From Prochlorococcus sp. AG-418-G18 (GTDB lineage Bacteria > Cyanobacteriota > Cyanobacteriia > PCC-6307 > Cyanobiaceae): a DNA stretch of 57,949 bases. The first letter of the stretch is position 1. The number at the start of each line of letters is the position of its first letter. Location: NCBI GenBank assembly GCA_003214215.1, contig QCLX01000007.1, forward strand, positions 1 through 57,949. The letters run 5' to 3'. Shown here piece after piece: positions 9,269 through 17,921 of the stretch. The notes beneath the pieces were generated by a model. It did no database searches. It had not been told where the DNA came from and saw nothing but the letters and a program-made list of their open reading frames with translations. Made by a program: the position numbers and the translations under genes.

Positions 9269-9700
9269 ATGAATGCGAGTTCAAATGTAAGTAATGTCGA
9301 AATAGCTAATAAAATTGCTTCTACTGCAGCTTTGTTTAGGAAATATTTTCCAGATGCCAGCGTAAACTTTAGTCCTTGGGACAATTCAAATAATGAATCC
9401 ATGCAAGATACTATTGATTTTGCGTTTCATTTCCCTGGTTGGAGTCCTCTTATTGAATGTAGAGCAATACTCTTACAATTAAGAATTGAAAATGATAACA
9501 ATGACAGAGTCCCGAAATTGTTAGGAATAATAATGCGAGGCATGATTGTTCCCTCCGAGAGATGGAGAGTTGCTACCATAGGTGATTGGGAAATGACTGG
9601 CACTCATCTACCTCAAAAGGAACAAAAAGATAATCTTTTTTTGGTTTGTAAAGAACTTTATAAGTTATTCTCTACAACATCCGCCGGTAACAAAAATTAG
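9269..9700 (+). CDS. Conserved hypothetical protein
   Basis: A soluble protein of 143 residues that I do not recognise. It has a Ser/Asn-rich N-terminus, then a compact region with the aromatic stretch FHFPGWSPLIECRAILLQLRI and MIVPSERWRVATIGDWEMTGTHLP. There is no signal peptide or membrane helix. The 210 bp before it, shared with divergent icd, is A+T-rich and holds no motif I can name. It precedes ho1 by 56 bp on the same strand but is probably transcribed separately or only loosely coupled. The conserved-looking WSP and WRVATIGDWEMTG segments suggest a real, constrained protein. Confidence 0.7.
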   Translation: MNASSNVSNVEIANKIASTAALFRKYFPDASVNFSPWDNSNNESMQDTIDFAFHFPGWSPLIECRAILLQLRIENDNNDRVPKLLGIIMRGMIVPSERWRVATIGDWEMTGTHLPQKEQKDNLFLVCKELYKLFSTTSAGNKN

Positions 9701-9756
9701 CTGTTTTATGTATTTTCCTTGTAGATTAAATACACTTACAAAATAATTTAAAATAT

Positions 9757-10467
9757 ATGGCAGTCGCTCTTTCAGGACAATTAAGAGAAGGGACAAAAAA
9801 ATCCCACACTATGGCAGAAAATACTGGCTTTGTGGCTTGTTTTTTAAAAGGAGTTGTTGAAAAAAAATCTTATAGAAAATTAATTAGTGATTTATATTTT
9901 GTATATGAAGCTATGGAAGAAGAAATTGAAAGATTGGTTCATGAGGATCATCCCGTTATAAAACCTATTGGTTTTAAATCATTATTCAGGAAAAAAACCC
10001 TTGAAAATGATCTTAAATTTTATTTTGGTAATAATTGGAAAAATGAAATTAATATTTCTCAATCAGCAAAAGAATACGTTCAAAGAATACGTGAGGTCGC
10101 AAAAAAATCACCAGAGCTATTGGTTGGTCATCACTATACACGTTATATAGGAGATTTATCTGGTGGGCAAATTCTGAAAAGGATCGCTAAAAAAGCATTG
10201 AATTTGCAGGGAAATGATGGTTTAAATTTTTATGAGTTTGAATTAATTGCTGACGAAAAGAAATTCAAGGAAGAATATTCCTTTACTTTGAATCAACTTC
10301 CAATAAATCAAAAGACTGCTGATCAAATTGTTGATGAAGCTAATCAAGCTTTTACTTACAATATGAAAATGTTTAAGGAGCTTGAAGGTAACTTGATTGC
10401 TGTTTTAGGCAAGATCGTATTCAATTATATTACAAAAAAAGTTAGGAAAGGAAGCACCGAGACCTAG
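9757..10467 (+). CDS. ho1: Heme oxygenase
   Basis: This enzyme opens heme to biliverdin IX-alpha, CO and Fe2+ with electrons from ferredoxin. The N-terminal signature LREGTKKSHTMAENTGF contains the proximal heme-ligand histidine (about residue 20). The distal helix glycine motif is seen in HHYTRYIGDLSGGQILKRIAKKAL near residue 130-150. The length of 236 residues matches cyanobacterial HO1. It is followed at 6 bp by pebA and then directly by pebB, so the three genes form one operon carrying heme to phycoerythrobilin. Its product also serves the phytochromobilin and bilin-signal branches where they exist. Confidence 0.95.
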   Translation: MAVALSGQLREGTKKSHTMAENTGFVACFLKGVVEKKSYRKLISDLYFVYEAMEEEIERLVHEDHPVIKPIGFKSLFRKKTLENDLKFYFGNNWKNEINISQSAKEYVQRIREVAKKSPELLVGHHYTRYIGDLSGGQILKRIAKKALNLQGNDGLNFYEFELIADEKKFKEEYSFTLNQLPINQKTADQIVDEANQAFTYNMKMFKELEGNLIAVLGKIVFNYITKKVRKGSTET

Positions 10468-10473
10468 TAATTT

Positions 10474-11184
10474 ATGTTTGATTCATTAGTTGATTTCCTT
10501 AAAACCAATATCGATGAATTAAATGGTCATGAAGTGCAAATATCTAGTGAATTTAAAGAACATCATAATGAAGACTCAAAATATATTATTAAAAATTGGC
10601 TTTTTTCATCTCCTGAATATAGAAAGTGGCGAATAACCAGATTAGATGGTGGCAAAAAACTGCAAGTCTTTAATACAGTCGCATATCCAAATTTTGATCG
10701 TGAAATGCCAATCTTGGGAGCTGATATTTTATGGTTTGGAACTTCTCAAAAGTTATTAGCAATACTTGATTATCAACCTTTAATTCAAGAAGGCAAGTAT
10801 CTTGAAAAATATTGTTCAAGTTTAGATAGTATTAAGAAAAAATATTCTGGATTTGATAATAATAAAATGAAGAATATCTATGATTCAAAGAAGTATTTTT
10901 CTCCATGGGTGATTATATGTAGAGGAAATAAATTAAATCTTGATAGAGATTTAAATAATATATTCCATTTATTTGTAAATAATTATTTGAACATTAATAA
11001 ATTGAATCCGGTTAATCAATTTTTAAATGCAGAAGAAATAAAGATTAATCAAATTAAATATGATAAGTACAGTTTTGAAAAAGACCCTGCAGATAAATTG
11101 TTTAAATCTTTTTTTGGAGAAAAATGGACAAAAGAATTTATTAATAAATTTCTTTTTACATTAAGTAACGAGATTATTTATTGA
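10474..11184 (+). CDS. pebA: 15,16-dihydrobiliverdin:ferredoxin oxidoreductase
   Basis: This ferredoxin-dependent bilin reductase converts biliverdin IX-alpha to 15,16-dihydrobiliverdin, the first of two reductions to phycoerythrobilin. The 236-residue chain has the family blocks [37 protein letters not shown] and [24 protein letters not shown]; the aspartate in GADILWF aligns with the catalytic Asp of the family. The C-terminal [19 protein letters not shown] matches the conserved end. It lies six bases behind heme oxygenase, and its TGA is followed immediately by the pebB ATG. Position and motif spacing fit PebA rather than PcyA. Confidence 0.92.
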   Translation: MFDSLVDFLKTNIDELNGHEVQISSEFKEHHNEDSKYIIKNWLFSSPEYRKWRITRLDGGKKLQVFNTVAYPNFDREMPILGADILWFGTSQKLLAILDYQPLIQEGKYLEKYCSSLDSIKKKYSGFDNNKMKNIYDSKKYFSPWVIICRGNKLNLDRDLNNIFHLFVNNYLNINKLNPVNQFLNAEEIKINQIKYDKYSFEKDPADKLFKSFFGEKWTKEFINKFLFTLSNEIIY

Positions 11185-11946
11185 ATGTTAATAAAAGATA
11201 CTATTTTTTATAGACAAGATTGGAGATGGCATAATTTTCTAAAATATTTAACTAATATCTTAAGAAAATATAACTGTTTAGAAAAAATAATACCCTCCGA
11301 ATATTCTTATAAAGATTCAACTTATGGTTCGAAAAAATCAAAAAAAAATGTTAATCTTTCTACATGGGGTGTAACGCATAAAAAAAGAATTCAATTCGCA
11401 AGAGCAGTTTGTATTAATAGTCCAAATTATTCCGTTTTAAATTTTTTAATTATTCCTAATACTATTTATAACGTTCCATTTTTTGGAGTTGATTTTGTTT
11501 CATTACCTAATAGTCATTTATTAGTATTAGATTTTCAGCCTTCATTAAAAATACAAAATCAATATAATAAGGAGTTATTAGAAAAACTTATAAAACTTAA
11601 AAATCGTTGTCATTCATCACTCCCATCAGCAGAAACAATGTCTGCTGATGTAGCTAGATTTTTTTCTCCAGGAGTAATCTGGGCAAAATTACCAAAAGAA
11701 GAAATGAGTGATTTTTTAATTGCCAATCAGCTCTATACCTCATTTAAGGAATATCTTAATTTGTATTTGGAAATTCTTTTCGAAAGCAAGGAAGCCAATA
11801 TTAATCTCCAAAAACAATTAATAAACGGTCAAAATAATTATTTAAAATATAGAAGAGATAATGATCCAGCAAGGCCAATGTTATCGAGTTTGTTTGGCAA
11901 GGAATTTACTGAATCTTTAATTAATGAAGTTTTATTTACTACTTAA
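11185..11946 (+). CDS. pebB: Phycoerythrobilin:ferredoxin oxidoreductase
   Basis: This enzyme reduces 15,16-dihydrobiliverdin to phycoerythrobilin and, in known systems, receives the intermediate from PebA by channelling. It is 253 residues long. Family blocks are [44 protein letters not shown] (with the conserved Asp in GVDF) and [25 protein letters not shown] at the C-terminus. The start ATG abuts the pebA stop with no spacer, indicating translational coupling. In an organism expected to lack phycobilisomes, a complete ho1-pebA-pebB set implies a remaining use for phycoerythrobilin. Confidence 0.92.
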   Translation: MLIKDTIFYRQDWRWHNFLKYLTNILRKYNCLEKIIPSEYSYKDSTYGSKKSKKNVNLSTWGVTHKKRIQFARAVCINSPNYSVLNFLIIPNTIYNVPFFGVDFVSLPNSHLLVLDFQPSLKIQNQYNKELLEKLIKLKNRCHSSLPSAETMSADVARFFSPGVIWAKLPKEEMSDFLIANQLYTSFKEYLNLYLEILFESKEANINLQKQLINGQNNYLKYRRDNDPARPMLSSLFGKEFTESLINEVLFTT

Positions 11947-11952
11947 AAGTCT

Positions 11953-11958
11953 TATAAT
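11953..11958 (+). promoter_or_regulatory. Candidate -10 element (TATAAT)
   Basis: A perfect TATAAT lies in the 32 bp between the pebB stop and the phosphatase ATG at 11979. It would place a start site about 13 bases before the ATG. No convincing -35 is seen, and A+T-rich DNA yields such hexamers by chance, so this is only a candidate. Confidence 0.3.
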
Positions 11959-11978
11959 TTATTTAAATTCAAAATCAT

Positions 11979-12452
11979 ATGAAAAAAATTTCTGTTCTTT
12001 TTGTATGTTTGGGAAATATTTGTAGGTCTCCTGCAGCAGAAGCTATTTTTATAAGTTTACTTGAAATGAAGGGATTAACCGATGGCTTTATTGTAGATTC
12101 TGCTGGAACTGGGAGTTGGCATATTGGAAAAAAAGCTGACTCTAGGATGAGAATTGCGGCAGAAAGAAGAGACATAAATATCTTAAGCAGGGCTCGTCAA
12201 ATTACTAGCAAAGATTTTGAGCAGTTTAACTATATTCTTGCTATGGACGACTCAAATTTTAGAAATATTCAAGATCTTAAGAATAGAACATCATCCACTG
12301 ATTTTGCATCAATAAAAAAAATACAAGATTTTAGATCAGTTTTTAATGAGCAAGAAGTTCCTGACCCATATTTTGGAGGTGATGATGGCTTTGATTATGT
12401 CCTTGATATTTTAGAAGACTCTGTTAACGGTTTTTTGGAAAGTATTTCTTGA
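11979..12452 (+). CDS. Low-molecular-weight protein-tyrosine-phosphatase family protein
   Basis: A small cytosolic phosphatase of 157 residues. The P-loop VCLGNICRS gives the C-x5-R-S signature (Cys10, Arg16), and the general-acid loop is seen as VPDPYFGG near residue 127. Both catalytic elements are intact. Relatives act on phosphotyrosine in polysaccharide-export kinases or on arginine phosphate, but no kinase partner is present here, so the substrate is unknown. It sits 32 bp after pebB on the same strand and ends 2 bp from the convergent panC-cmk stop. Confidence 0.9.
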   Translation: MKKISVLFVCLGNICRSPAAEAIFISLLEMKGLTDGFIVDSAGTGSWHIGKKADSRMRIAAERRDINILSRARQITSKDFEQFNYILAMDDSNFRNIQDLKNRTSSTDFASIKKIQDFRSVFNEQEVPDPYFGGDDGFDYVLDILEDSVNGFLESIS

Positions 12453-12454
12453 AT

Positions 12455-13987
12455 TTATTGGAGCTGAATCTCTTTAGGAATCTTGTCATTATAAAGATCG
12501 ATAATTTTCTCTACTATCTCATTAATTGAAAATCCATCGGTAATAATTTCTATTGCGTCATTCGCTTTTATTAGAGGCGAAATTTCTCTATGGGAATCTT
12601 CAAAATCTCTTTTCTTAATAAGTTCTTTTAGTGTATGAAGGTCTATTTCTTGAGCGTCTTTACTATTTTTGTCATATTTTCTTCTTTTTGCTCTTTCATC
12701 GATACTAGCAGTTAAAAATATTTTAAGTTCTGCATGAGGAAAAACAGTAGTTCCTATATCTCTTCCCTCAGCTACAAGTCCGCCTGATTCTCCAATTTTT
12801 CTTTGTTCTTGTACTAAGAATTTTCTTACTTCTTTTACTGAGGAAATTTTTGAGACGATGGAACTTATCTCTTGCGACCTAATCTCTTTTGTAACACAGT
12901 AGTTATTAATAAAAACATCCTGATGTGAATTTGTATTGGACTTGAAAATAATAGATATATCTTCAAGAACATTCTGCAATTTTTTTTCTTTTGTATAATC
13001 AATATTTTCTTTTATCAGCAGCCAACTCAATGCCCTATACATTGCTCCAGTATCTAAATATAAAAATTTAAGTTTCTTCGCTATTAACTTTGTTACAGTA
13101 CTTTTACCTGACCCTGCAGGGCCATCAATTGCAATAATCGGCCTTCTTTTCATTAGAAAAATGTGATCAATTAATCTTGTCTCTCCACATCTTATCGCAC
13201 CAGCCAGTAACGAAATATTATCCTCAAATCTTGCTTTTTGGAGGGTATGAGGGTGTAAATGTTCTAAATATTCAATTGAAATTTTTTTTGCTGATAGCTT
13301 TTTAATGGTTGCTTCTAAATTGATCTTTTTTTCTTGTGAAAAATTTTTTTTTGCTTCTAGTAACTCACTTGAAAAAAATCTAATTAATTTTCTTTCTTTT
13401 TTTGATAAATGTACATTACGGGAACTTAAAGGAATTCCATCAAAATCTCTTTGCGTAGGAATAGATTTAATAGCAACATTTAATTTCTTTATTTGGACAA
13501 GATTTTTTAAAATTAAAAGTTGTTGCCAATCTTTTTCTCCTAAGTAAAGATTTTTTGGCTTGATGAGATTAAGTAATCTATAAACTACTGTACAAACGCC
13601 ATCAAAATGTCCAATTCGATTGAATCCACATAATGCAGAAGATAATTCTATAGGGGCTTTCAGGAATTTAATATTTTTATCATTCGGTGGATATATATCT
13701 TCAGTTCTTGGGATGAAGATGGCATCTGCGCCATTCGCAAAAGAGATTTTTATATCATTGTCAATTGTTTTAGGGTAATTCTCTAAATCTAACTTGTTAT
13801 CAAATTGAAGTGGATTAATAAAAATACTTACTAAATTAACATTACAATTATCATTTTTTGCTGTTGATATTAGTTTTATATGCCCATTATGAAGATTACC
13901 CATTGTCGGAATGAAGTTAATTTCACTATTTATATTTCTCCTCCAATTTTCTATTTCTTCAGTTTTCCTTATTATTAATTTCTTCAC
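12455..13987 (-). CDS. panC-cmk: Bifunctional pantoate-beta-alanine ligase / cytidylate kinase
   Basis: A two-domain fusion typical of cyanobacteria. The N-terminal PanC part (about residues 1-275) joins pantoate and beta-alanine using ATP; FIPTMGNLHNGHIKL carries the HxGH nucleotidyltransferase signature, and NRIGHFDGVCTVVYRLL and LYLGEKDWQQL are conserved. The C-terminal part (about 279-510) is cytidylate kinase: IIAIDGPAGSGKSTVTKLIA is the P-loop, LDTGAMYRALSW binds substrate, and VAEGRDIGTTVFPHAELKIFL is the Cmk signature. It phosphorylates CMP and dCMP. Both domains look catalytically complete. It diverges from purM across 98 bp. Confidence 0.95.
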   Translation of the reverse strand: MKKLIIRKTEEIENWRRNINSEINFIPTMGNLHNGHIKLISTAKNDNCNVNLVSIFINPLQFDNKLDLENYPKTIDNDIKISFANGADAIFIPRTEDIYPPNDKNIKFLKAPIELSSALCGFNRIGHFDGVCTVVYRLLNLIKPKNLYLGEKDWQQLLILKNLVQIKKLNVAIKSIPTQRDFDGIPLSSRNVHLSKKERKLIRFFSSELLEAKKNFSQEKKINLEATIKKLSAKKISIEYLEHLHPHTLQKARFEDNISLLAGAIRCGETRLIDHIFLMKRRPIIAIDGPAGSGKSTVTKLIAKKLKFLYLDTGAMYRALSWLLIKENIDYTKEKKLQNVLEDISIIFKSNTNSHQDVFINNYCVTKEIRSQEISSIVSKISSVKEVRKFLVQEQRKIGESGGLVAEGRDIGTTVFPHAELKIFLTASIDERAKRRKYDKNSKDAQEIDLHTLKELIKKRDFEDSHREISPLIKANDAIEIITDGFSINEIVEKIIDLYNDKIPKEIQLQ

Positions 13988-14085
13988 TTTGTTTTTAAAA
14001 AATAAATCTATTTGATAAATAATTACTGGACAAAAGCAATCTTAGGAGGAATATCTATATAGGGAAAGTCTATCATTTTTATTTC

Positions 14086-15129
14086 ATGGATTACAAAACA
14101 TCAGGGGTTGATATAGAAGCTGGGCGAGAATTTGTTTCCGAAATTCAACAGGCAGTTGAAGGAACTCATACATCTAATGTGATTGAGGGTATTGGTGGGT
14201 TCGGAGGTTTGTTTAGAATTCCTATCGATAGTTTTAAAAAACCAGTTCTTGTTTCGGGAACTGATGGTGTTGGAACAAAATTAGAATTAGCCCAAAGTAA
14301 AAACTTTCACTTTGAGGTTGGTATTGATTTAGTCGCTATGTGCATGAATGATATTATTACTAGCGGGGCAAAACCTTTATTTTTTCTTGATTATATTGCT
14401 ACTGGTAAACTTGATAAGAAACAATTATTGAGGGTTGTTCAGGGCATTTCACATGGCTGCAAAGAAAATAACTGTTCATTGCTCGGTGGAGAAACTGCTG
14501 AAATGCCAGGATTTTATTCAAAAAATAAGTATGATCTTGCAGGATTTTGTGTCGGAATAGTTGATGAGGATAAGCTTATTAATGGAAAAAAAGTATCTGA
14601 AAATGACTTAATAATTGCTTTAAGAAGTAATGGCATTCATAGTAATGGCTTTAGCTTAGTAAGAAAAATAATTCAAAACAATAATAAAATAGATAAAGAA
14701 TTTGAAAAAGTTTCTCATTTAAATTTTTATGATGAGTTATTGAAACCTACAAAAATTTACAATAATGTGATTAACCAAATGTTATCTGAAAATATTGAAA
14801 TTAAAGCAATGTCTCATATTACTGGTGGTGGAATTCCAGAAAATCTACCAAGATGTATGCCTTCTGATTTTATTCCTTATATCGATACCAACTCTTGGGA
14901 AATTCCTATTTTATTTAGATTCTTAAAAGAGGAAGGATCAATTCCTGAAAAAGATTTTTGGAATACTTTCAATATTGGAGTGGGATTTTGTTTAATTATT
15001 GATAAACAATTTAAGGATGCGATATTAAATATCTGTAAAGATCATGACATAGATAGTTGGGAGATTGGAAAGATAGTTCGAAAAAATGATTCAAAAATTA
15101 GTAAATTTTTGCCAGAAATTTTAACTTAA
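14086..15129 (+). CDS. purM: Phosphoribosylformylglycinamidine cyclo-ligase (AIR synthetase)
   Basis: The fifth step of purine synthesis: ATP-dependent closure of FGAM to aminoimidazole ribotide. The 347 residues carry YKTSGVDIEAGREFV at the N-terminus, LVSGTDGVGTKLELA (ATP and metal site), GIDLVAMCMNDIITSGAKPLFFLDY, LLGGETAEMPGFY, LRSNGIHSNGFSLVR and MSHITGGGIPENLPR, all family signatures in the usual order. ATG at 14086 gives the expected N-terminus. The product is cytosolic and homodimeric in characterised cases. No other purine gene lies nearby, which is normal for this lineage. Confidence 0.96.
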   Translation: MDYKTSGVDIEAGREFVSEIQQAVEGTHTSNVIEGIGGFGGLFRIPIDSFKKPVLVSGTDGVGTKLELAQSKNFHFEVGIDLVAMCMNDIITSGAKPLFFLDYIATGKLDKKQLLRVVQGISHGCKENNCSLLGGETAEMPGFYSKNKYDLAGFCVGIVDEDKLINGKKVSENDLIIALRSNGIHSNGFSLVRKIIQNNNKIDKEFEKVSHLNFYDELLKPTKIYNNVINQMLSENIEIKAMSHITGGGIPENLPRCMPSDFIPYIDTNSWEIPILFRFLKEEGSIPEKDFWNTFNIGVGFCLIIDKQFKDAILNICKDHDIDSWEIGKIVRKNDSKISKFLPEILT

Positions 15130-15199
15130 ATTTTTTCATCTTTTTAAAATGAGTTTTAAAAAATTATTTTTTATACCCAAATGAAAAAGTTAGGTGTAA

Positions 15200-15205
15200 T
15201 ATAAT
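15200..15205 (+). promoter_or_regulatory. Candidate -10 element (TATAAT)
   Basis: TATAAT occurs in the 133 bp gap between purM and the unknown gene at 15263, about 58 bases before that start. A small inverted repeat (CCGA, 15216-15219, with TCGG, 15226-15229) follows it. No good -35 hexamer is seen. The element is plausible but unproven. Confidence 0.35.
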
Positions 15206-15262
15206 AAAATTACAGCCGAATTATATCGGAAGTTTAAGTATTAAGATTTAACCTTTTATTCA

Positions 15263-15907
15263 ATGCCCTTTGCAAATAATCAAAGAATTACACGTAGACG
15301 TAGTTCAGCTGGCCCTACACCTCCAAAAAGACCAATTGGTAATAATTCTGAATTTAGTGGAAGACAGGCTCAAGGTCCAAGACCTACTTTTTTGACACTA
15401 AGGGATCATGGGAAAGTTTTTGTCGCTGATTTACCTAATTTGTCTGATGGTCAATTAGCACATATTAGTAAAGAAGCTAATGAAGTTTTGAATAGTTTAG
15501 AAAAAAGGCTTAATGATCTTGAAAATGAGCCTAATGTTAGTAATCCTGAAAACGATACGCTGATAAAAGCCTCTACCAAAAGAGATGTTACATTGAGGTT
15601 TATTAAATCTATAGAAGAAGAGCAAGAACATAGAAAGAATAATCCTGCTTTAAGAGATGCTGCTTCTGAATCGTTGCCAAGAACTTTTCTTGAGGTTGCT
15701 AGACATAGATTACCTGGAGCAACTTTTGATTCACTACTTAGAGAGGCTCTTGAAGCATGTGCAGTTGATGAAAGTACTGAAGAAAATCAAATTATGAAAG
15801 AACCCAAAGAAACTGTAAAAATCATGGATCTACCCTCTTCCAACACAAATGCTTCACTTGTTGTTAGTATCGACTCAAGTGATGATTCCAAGAATGGCTC
15901 TATATAA
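15263..15907 (+). CDS. Conserved hypothetical protein with basic, disordered N-terminus
   Basis: 214 residues of unknown function. The first about 45 residues are rich in Arg, Pro, Ser and Gly and look disordered. A central part follows: FLTLRDHGKVFVADLPNLSDGQLAHISKEANEVLNSLEKRL is likely strand then long amphipathic helix. Then comes a helical segment with LPRTFLEVARHRLPGATFDSLLREALEAC. The last about 45 residues are acidic and Ser/Asp-rich. No catalytic motif or membrane helix is seen. Its stop overlaps the start of the 55-residue Cys-containing gene by 14 bp, so the two are probably translated from one message. Confidence 0.65.
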   Translation: MPFANNQRITRRRSSAGPTPPKRPIGNNSEFSGRQAQGPRPTFLTLRDHGKVFVADLPNLSDGQLAHISKEANEVLNSLEKRLNDLENEPNVSNPENDTLIKASTKRDVTLRFIKSIEEEQEHRKNNPALRDAASESLPRTFLEVARHRLPGATFDSLLREALEACAVDESTEENQIMKEPKETVKIMDLPSSNTNASLVVSIDSSDDSKNGSI

Positions 15908-16061
15908 TTCAACACAAGAGTTAAGAAGTTTTAAGGATCGAGATCATTCAAAAATTAACCTTACTTCAGATAAAGAAACCATTTTATGTAATCATTGCAA
16001 AAGGACTGCATCTAATGGTGTTAGATGTTTAGGAATGTGTGTAGCAGATAATGATTACTAA
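15894..16061 (+). CDS. Small cysteine-containing protein (55 aa), possible zinc ribbon
   Basis: I place the start at ATG 15894 (MALYNSTQEL), inside the tail of the upstream unknown gene, because an upstream in-frame ATG at 15849 would add residues that look like a shadow of that gene. The 55-residue chain is basic to neutral and ends with CNHCKRTASNGVRCLGMC, a CxxC...CxxxC arrangement that could bind zinc or an iron-sulfur cluster. No function is known to me. The overlap suggests co-translation with the 214-residue protein. It converges on tRNA-Cys across about 210 bp of A+T-rich DNA. Confidence 0.55.
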   Translation: MALYNSTQELRSFKDRDHSKINLTSDKETILCNHCKRTASNGVRCLGMCVADNDY

Positions 16062-16120
16062 AATAATTCAAATTTATATATAAAAATAATCTGATGAAAA
16101 TAATTAATAAATCCATTTAA

Positions 16121-16169
16121 TTTTCTTTATTAATAGATATAAGGTATTATTTATCAATAATAAAGAAAA
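16121..16169. terminator. Candidate bidirectional terminator hairpin
   Basis: TTTTCTTTATTA (16121-16132) is the exact reverse complement of TAATAAAGAAAA (16158-16169), and GATA (16136-16139) can extend the stem with TATC (16152-16155). The plus-strand side is followed by a T-rich stretch near 16173-16180. It lies between a plus-strand gene ending at 16061 and the minus-strand tRNA-Cys ending at 16274, where a shared terminator would be useful. The stem is nearly all A-T and therefore weak. Confidence 0.4.
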
Positions 16170-16273
16170 GATTATTTTTCTATATATAAATAATTAATTG
16201 AAACTTTATACCCTTTATTTGAAATTGAAGTTCTTCGAACACTTCATAATTAAATGCGTAAAAAAATTAAATA

Positions 16274-16344
16274 AGGCGGCACCCAGATTCGAACTGGGGA
16301 TAAAGGATTTGCAATCCTCTGCCTTACCACTTGGCCATGCCGCC
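16274..16344 (-). tRNA. trnC: tRNA-Cys (GCA)
   Basis: Read on the minus strand the 71 bases fold as a cloverleaf. The acceptor GGCGGCA pairs with TGCCGCC over seven pairs, the T arm is CCCAG-TTCGAAT-CTGGG, and the anticodon loop TTGCAAA gives GCA for cysteine. The discriminator is U73, as expected for tRNA-Cys. CCA is not encoded. It diverges from the LpxB-related gene, whose GTG start is 43 bases away, so their promoters must overlap. An open frame running through the tRNA on the other strand is a spurious extension. Confidence 0.96.
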
Positions 16345-16386
16345 GAAAAAGATTCGATTGAATCTTTTTATGATCTTAACAGTAAG

Positions 16387-17616
16387 GTGTCTCATTCTCT
16401 ATTATTTATATGCAATGGTCATGGAGAAGATGTAATCGCATCGGAAATAATAAAAAGAATACTAAAAAAAGTAAAAAATAAAAATATCGAAGTTTTGCCT
16501 TTAGTAGGCAATGGAGATGTATTTAATTCCATTAAATCAAAGAATTTTCGTAAAATAGGATATTTAAAAGAGCTGCCTAGTGGAGGTTTTAGTAATCAAA
16601 GTTTGAAGGGATTTGTGCTTGATTTGTTTGCAGGATTTTTAATTGATAATTTAAGAAATTTTCTACTTGTAAAACAGAAGTCAAAACATAACTGCAAAAT
16701 CATCGCAGTAGGTGATTTCTTGCCATTACTTTACGCTTGGAGTTCAGAATGCGAATTTAGTTTCATTGGAACTCCCAAAAGTGATCATACTTGGAGTAGT
16801 GGCCCTGGTTGGGGTTTAAGCGATTTTTATCATAAGTTGAAAGGTTCTGAATGGGATCCATGGGAAATGTTTTTAATGAAATCTCCAAGATGTAAAAATT
16901 TAATTATGAGAGATAAAATTACAGCTAATAATTTAAATAGAAAAAATATTGATGCAAAATACTTTGGTAATCCAATGATGGATTTTGTTAATGCAACAAA
17001 CGAGAAGATATCAAATATTATTTCTTTTAAAAGGATTATTTTATTAGTTGGAAGTAGATACCCTGAAGCTCTTAAAAATCTTGATAATTTTCTTTATTGT
17101 TTGCAAGATTTTGATTTATCAAAGGATTTGATTATACTTTTGCCTTTGAGCATTAATGCAAATGTGATTCAAATTCAAAGTTATTTAAATAAACATGGTT
17201 TTATAAAACAGAGTAAAGTTAAATTTCTAATTGATGAAGATTCAGTATGGAAAAAGAAAGATCAATATGTAGTGATTGGGAAAGGTAAATTCAATTCATG
17301 GGCCAATATGGCAGAAGTTGGCTTGTCTAATGCAGGAACTGCTACAGAGCAAATTGCTGGTCTTGGAATTCCTTCTCTTTCACTACCGGGACGTGGGCCA
17401 CAATTTACAAAATCATTTGCAAAAAGGCAATCAAGATTATTGGGGGGTAGTGTTTTAGTTTGCAAGAACAAAAAAATTCTTTTAAAACGTTTAAGTTTAC
17501 TTTTGAAAGGAAAAGTTGATAGCTTAGAACAAGCAAAAATTGGAAAAAAAAGAATGGGGGAATCCGGAGCAAGTAAGAAAATCGTAGATGCCATAAACCT
17601 TCATTTGTTATCTTAG
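16387..17616 (+). CDS. LpxB-related glycosyltransferase-like protein
   Basis: About 409 residues from GTG 16387. The open frame continues upstream through the antisense of tRNA-Cys to a TTG at 16198, but that part only translates tRNA sequence, so I reject it. The N-terminus SLLFICNGHGEDVIA resembles the family of proteins related to lipid-A-disaccharide synthase found in cyanobacteria. The C-terminal half has VGLSNAGTATEQIAGLGIPSLSLPGRGPQ, a typical GT-B sugar-nucleotide binding region. The substrate is unknown; since true lipid A genes are variable in marine picocyanobacteria, an envelope glycolipid role is only a guess. Confidence 0.78.
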   Translation: MSHSLLFICNGHGEDVIASEIIKRILKKVKNKNIEVLPLVGNGDVFNSIKSKNFRKIGYLKELPSGGFSNQSLKGFVLDLFAGFLIDNLRNFLLVKQKSKHNCKIIAVGDFLPLLYAWSSECEFSFIGTPKSDHTWSSGPGWGLSDFYHKLKGSEWDPWEMFLMKSPRCKNLIMRDKITANNLNRKNIDAKYFGNPMMDFVNATNEKISNIISFKRIILLVGSRYPEALKNLDNFLYCLQDFDLSKDLIILLPLSINANVIQIQSYLNKHGFIKQSKVKFLIDEDSVWKKKDQYVVIGKGKFNSWANMAEVGLSNAGTATEQIAGLGIPSLSLPGRGPQFTKSFAKRQSRLLGGSVLVCKNKKILLKRLSLLLKGKVDSLEQAKIGKKRMGESGASKKIVDAINLHLLS

Positions 17617-17651
17617 TAAATGGCACTAGCTTATTAATTATTAATTATTTT

Positions 17652-17918
17652 ATGTATCCAATAAATGATCGGCAATATCTAAAGATTTGTGCGGAGATTG
17701 CAAAACTTATGAGTATAAGCTTATCTTCTGCTAAGAAGAAAGTAGAAATTCAAATTGCAAAAGAAGGCTCGAAAACTATTAAAGAAAAAATACAAGTTGC
17801 GCAAAATGTCTTAAAAATTTGTGAAAAAAATGATGGAGATAAATTAAGTTCTTCAAGAATACTTGATAAGCTAATGGAAACTCTTGATGGTGAAGATAAT
17901 TTTTTAACTGAAGATTAA
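17652..17918 (+). CDS. Small conserved hypothetical protein (88 aa)
   Basis: An 88-residue soluble, charged protein predicted to be almost wholly alpha-helical. The middle is rich in Lys and Ile (LSSAKKKVEIQIAKEGSK) and the tail is acidic (LMETLDGEDNFLTED). I do not recognise the family. It lies 35 bp after the LpxB-related gene on the same strand and ends 3 bp from the convergent RNase D-like gene. The length, start codon and lack of a competing frame support a real gene. Confidence 0.6.
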   Translation: MYPINDRQYLKICAEIAKLMSISLSSAKKKVEIQIAKEGSKTIKEKIQVAQNVLKICEKNDGDKLSSSRILDKLMETLDGEDNFLTED

Positions 17919-17921
17919 TTC

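Noticed and set aside
15849-15893. 70-aa version of the small Cys protein
   Set aside because: The extra residues lie in the tail of the upstream gene in another frame; ATG 15894 gives a minimal overlap and a plausible N-terminus.
16198-16386. Extension of the LpxB-related frame to TTG 16198
   Set aside because: The added residues translate the antisense of tRNA-Cys (RFELGIKDLQSSALPLGH type), a well-known artefact; family similarity begins after GTG 16387.
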